This document shows positions 6,463 to 8,301 of a DNA stretch of 8,301 bases, piece after piece. A program made the translations under genes and the position numbers. Where the stretch lies: the NCBI GenBank assembly GCA_929200295.1, contig CAKMZE010000026.1, positions 19,426 through 27,726 on the forward strand. Reading direction: 5' to 3'. The DNA comes from an uncultured Alphaproteobacteria bacterium. GTDB lineage: Bacteria; Pseudomonadota; Alphaproteobacteria; Rhodobacterales; Rhodobacteraceae. A model generated the notes under the pieces. It did not search any database. It was not told where the DNA came from and saw only the letters and a program-made list of their open reading frames with translations. Each line of letters opens with the position of its first letter. The first letter of the stretch is position 1.

Positions 6463-6665
6463 GAAACAAGACGCCTTTTGCAGCATGTCCAAACACCACA
6501 CACATATGTGTCAAAGAGGCTTTGGGCTAGTCATTTGGCCGCGATCAGCGGGAAGTGGCGTAATCTTGCAACCAGCGATATATAATTTTACGCGATTTGG
6601 ACTGGGCAGACGGCAAGAGTCATACTAAATGAGTGCAAGACAGTTTGAATAAAGGCGAAAGCATA
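6463..6665. promoter_or_regulatory. Divergent intergenic region between lipoprotein and ferredoxin genes
   Basis: Both neighbouring genes must be driven from these 203 bases. On the plus strand there is a perfect TATAAT (6581-6586) but no good -35 box at 16-18 bases. Transcription would start near 6593 and leave a 70-base leader. On the minus strand TTGACA (6514-6509) is a perfect -35 box, but the matching -10 is poor. A 12-bp palindrome, ACACATATGTGT (6500-6511), overlaps that -35 and could be an operator. No small gene or RNA was recognised here. Confidence 0.35.
6581..6586 (+). promoter_or_regulatory. Consensus -10 box (TATAAT) upstream of the ferredoxin gene
   Basis: TATAAT matches the vegetative -10 exactly and is 79 bases before the ferredoxin ATG. 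No -35 hexamer lies at the usual spacing; TTGCAA at 6566-6571 is only 9 bases away. Either an activator compensates or the match is chance in an AT-rich patch. Confidence 0.35.
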
Positions 6666-6989
6666 ATGGCAAAGATCACCTATGTAGAGTTTGGCGGAAA
6701 AGAGCATGTGGTCGATGTGGCCAATGGGTTGACCGTCATGGAAGGCGCACGTGACAATGGTATCCCGGGGATTGAGGCGGATTGCGGTGGGGCTTGTGCC
6801 TGCTCAACATGCCATGTCTATATTGATCCGGCGTGGGTTGATAAGCTGCCTGGCAAAGATGCGATGGAAGAAGATATGCTTGATTTCGCTTTTGAGCCAG
6901 ATGCCAGCCGGTCGCGTCTGACATGCCAGTTGAAAGTGACAGATGATCTAGATGGGCTGCGTGTGCAGATGCCAGAAAAGCAGATTTAA
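6666..6989 (+). CDS. [2Fe-2S] ferredoxin, adrenodoxin/FdVI type
   Basis: This 107-residue cytoplasmic electron carrier closely resembles Rhodobacter capsulatus ferredoxin VI along its whole length (for example GLTVMEGARDNGIPGIEADC and the end LPGKD...MPEKQI). The cluster ligands fit the vertebrate-type pattern: Cys40-x5-Cys46-x2-Cys49 and Cys87. A further Cys44 inside the loop (CGGACACSTC) is usual in this bacterial subgroup. Proteins of this group pass electrons from an NAD(P)H-ferredoxin reductase to cytochromes P450, or take part in Fe-S cluster assembly. No P450, reductase or isc/suf gene is in the window, so the partner is unknown. The frame extends 11 codons upstream, but ATG 6666 has AAAGG 10 bases before it and gives the N-terminus expected for the family. 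The 3' end overlaps cobS tail to tail by 4 bases. Confidence 0.94.
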   Translation: MAKITYVEFGGKEHVVDVANGLTVMEGARDNGIPGIEADCGGACACSTCHVYIDPAWVDKLPGKDAMEEDMLDFAFEPDASRSRLTCQLKVTDDLDGLRVQMPEKQI

Positions 6990-7762
6990 ACCGCGCTGTT
7001 GATACAGGCGGTGAGGACGATCAGCGCTGTGATCTCGGCGATTTGTTGTGTGACCCCAAGGATGTCACCTGTTTGGCCGCCTATTTTACGGTAGGCGATC
7101 ATCCCCCAGATGGCCGTTGCAATGAAGGTCGCAATAAGGACGATAATAGCTGTGAGGCCAAGCGTCAGACATGCAATGGCGCTTGCCAGCAGAATTGCGA
7201 TTGATGCGGTATACACAGATGGGCGGCCAACATCATAGCTGAGCCCACCTGCGCGCGCCAATGGAAGCGCGTGCATCATGGGGACCATGGCAGCGCGGCT
7301 CAGGGCCGCGATTGCAATCAGCCCCCAGAGCATATCGTGCGACAAGAGCATGAAAAGCCCGGCCCAGCGCATGCCCATTGATAGGATGAGACCGATCACA
7401 CCATAGGCACCGATGCTGCTATCCTTCATGATCTCTAGGCGGCGTGTCTTCTCCCATCCGCCCCAGAGACCATCTAAGCTATCGGCCAGCCCGTCTTCGT
7501 GCATGGCACCGGTTGTGATCGTTAAGAATGCAAGGATTAGTCCTGCGATTAGCCGGTCATCGATACCAGTTATCTGCAAGACCATACCGAAACAGACAGC
7601 AAGAACGCCCAGTATCGCACCCACAATCGGGTAGGCCCATGGGGCTTGCGCACTGCGCGCCTGTGCGGTTTCAAAATCCATCACAATAGGGAACCGCGTC
7701 AAAAGGCCGAGCGCGGCTGGAATATCGCGCGCTTTGATCAGGGTCGTGTCGGATTTTTCCAT
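6986..7762 (-). CDS. cobS: Adenosylcobinamide-GDP ribazoletransferase (cobalamin synthase)
   Basis: This integral inner-membrane enzyme (called CobV in the Pseudomonas nomenclature) joins adenosylcobinamide-GDP to alpha-ribazole or its phosphate, the last assembly step of the cobalamin nucleotide loop. The 258 residues are of usual length. Conserved motifs are clear: GAMHEDGLADSLDG (85-98) with its acidic metal-binding residues, RLEIMKDSSIGAYG (108-121), LSRAAM (154-159) and KIGGQTGDILGVTQQ (226-240). Several hydrophobic segments lie between them (about 45-63, 70-85, 119-140, 145-160, 185-220 and 240-256). The ATG at 7762 has AAAGGG 7 bases upstream. cobT, which makes the alpha-ribazole phosphate used here, is divergent 76 bases away. 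No cobalamin riboswitch is visible between them. The gene ends within the stop region of the ferredoxin gene, leaving no room for a terminator. Confidence 0.95.
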   Translation of the reverse strand: MEKSDTTLIKARDIPAALGLLTRFPIVMDFETAQARSAQAPWAYPIVGAILGVLAVCFGMVLQITGIDDRLIAGLILAFLTITTGAMHEDGLADSLDGLWGGWEKTRRLEIMKDSSIGAYGVIGLILSMGMRWAGLFMLLSHDMLWGLIAIAALSRAAMVPMMHALPLARAGGLSYDVGRPSVYTASIAILLASAIACLTLGLTAIIVLIATFIATAIWGMIAYRKIGGQTGDILGVTQQIAEITALIVLTACINSAV

Positions 7763-7838
7763 TTAAATGCCCTTTGCGGCCTTTCGCTTCGTGTGGTGAT
7801 CGTTAGACAGGTCGAAATGATCTTGCAATGAGGATACC
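7763..7838. promoter_or_regulatory. Divergent cobS-cobT intergenic region
   Basis: Only 76 bases separate the two starts, and they must hold both sets of start signals. Ribosome sites are clear: AAAGGG for cobS and GAGGA (7830-7834) for cobT. On the minus strand TTGCAA stands 17 bases before TAACGA, a weak promoter-like pair for cobS. The region is too short for a cobalamin riboswitch, and no B12-box-like sequence is seen. Confidence 0.3.
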
Positions 7839-8301
7839 ATGTCAGCGCCATTTACGACACTTGATGATTTTCGCACTGTATTAAGCCAAGCGCCATCGGC
7901 AGATGCAGTAGCGACCGCTGGCGCAAATGACCGAAACGGTCAATTGACCAAACCGCCGGGCGCGTTGGGACGGCTTGAGGATCTGGCAATCTGGTTTGCT
8001 GGCTGGCAAGGTCAAGCGCAACCACGTTTAAATGCGCCGCAGGTGATCATTTTTGCAGGAAACCACGGCGTTTGTGCCCAAGGCGTGTCGGCCTTCCCGG
8101 CCGAGGTCACGGGCCAAATGGTTGCGAATTTTGAACATGGCGGGGCAGCGATTAACCAGCTCGCTAAGACATTTTGTGCGACACTTAATGTACATGCTCT
8201 GGATCTTGACCGTCCAACTGCGGATTTCACCCAAAGCCCTGCGATGAGCGAAGAAGATCTTGTTGCGGCACTGGCGGCCGGTTGGGATGCGGTTGATCCT
8301 A
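7839..8301 (+). CDS. cobT: Nicotinate-nucleotide--dimethylbenzimidazole phosphoribosyltransferase (3' end missing)
   Basis: The enzyme (CobU in the Pseudomonas nomenclature) transfers ribose phosphate from nicotinate mononucleotide to 5,6-dimethylbenzimidazole, giving the alpha-ribazole phosphate used in cobalamin assembly. The window holds 154 codons, a little under half of the usual ~340. Recognisable motifs are LTKPPGALGRLE (36-47), FAGNHGV (72-78), GVSAFPAEVTGQMVANF (82-98) and the following GGAAIN (101-106). The start ATG at 7839 has GAGGA 4 bases upstream, and the N-terminus has the length usual for the family. The frame is open to the window edge without a stop. It is paired divergently with cobS, the gene for the next step of the same pathway. 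Confidence 0.94.
   Translation, partial: MSAPFTTLDDFRTVLSQAPSADAVATAGANDRNGQLTKPPGALGRLEDLAIWFAGWQGQAQPRLNAPQVIIFAGNHGVCAQGVSAFPAEVTGQMVANFEHGGAAINQLAKTFCATLNVHALDLDRPTADFTQSPAMSEEDLVAALAAGWDAVDP

Noticed and set aside
7763..7838. Cobalamin riboswitch between cobS and cobT
   Set aside because: The gap is only 76 bases, much shorter than the roughly 200-base riboswitch, and no B12 box is present.
1..8301. A hidden new multi-gene system, mobile element, CRISPR array or RNA gene
   Set aside because: Every long gene belongs to a known family, the gaps are short (the largest 228 bases), and no array of repeats, transposase, integrase, tRNA or rRNA was recognised.

Overview
The window looks like ordinary chromosomal core DNA from an alphaproteobacterium, most likely a Rhodobacterales (Roseobacter-group) species. 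This is inferred from three things. The [2Fe-2S] ferredoxin is of the Rhodobacter capsulatus ferredoxin VI type. An hflC gene is followed by a Do-family periplasmic protease. A fused TAXI-type TRAP permease is paired with its own binding protein. No tRNA, rRNA, CRISPR array, transposase, integrase or phage gene was seen, and base composition looks even throughout.

Layout. (1) Positions 1-2547, plus strand: hflC, lacking its 5' end, stops at 834 and is closed by a strong intrinsic terminator. A 228-bp gap carries a pair of operator-like repeats, a candidate promoter and a structured leader. The periplasmic serine protease gene of the DegP/Do family follows, closed by a second terminator. (2) Positions 2566-6462, minus strand: a PG-binding-domain lipoprotein gene (5932-6462), then a TAXI solute-binding protein (4796-5812), then the fused TRAP permease (2566-4686). 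Two hairpins, one with a U-tract, separate binding protein and permease and probably set their expression ratio. A REP-like palindrome lies between the lipoprotein and the binding protein. (3) Positions 6666-6989, plus strand: a ferredoxin of the FdVI/adrenodoxin type. (4) Positions 6986-8301: cobS (minus) and the 5' part of cobT (plus), divergently arranged. They encode the two enzymes that make and attach the lower ligand of cobalamin. cobS and the ferredoxin gene converge and overlap at their stop codons.

Functionally, the first block is envelope and membrane protein quality control, the second is uptake of an unknown small (probably organic-acid-like) substrate plus an envelope lipoprotein, and the last is electron transfer and vitamin B12 nucleotide-loop assembly. 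All eight genes belong to recognisable families. I found no new multi-gene system. The points most worth a second look are non-coding: the degP leader (paired operator-like repeats, a hairpin that competes with the ribosome site, and an in-frame AUG-UAA with its own Shine-Dalgarno), the tandem hairpins inside the TRAP operon, and the intergenic palindrome at 5906-5924.
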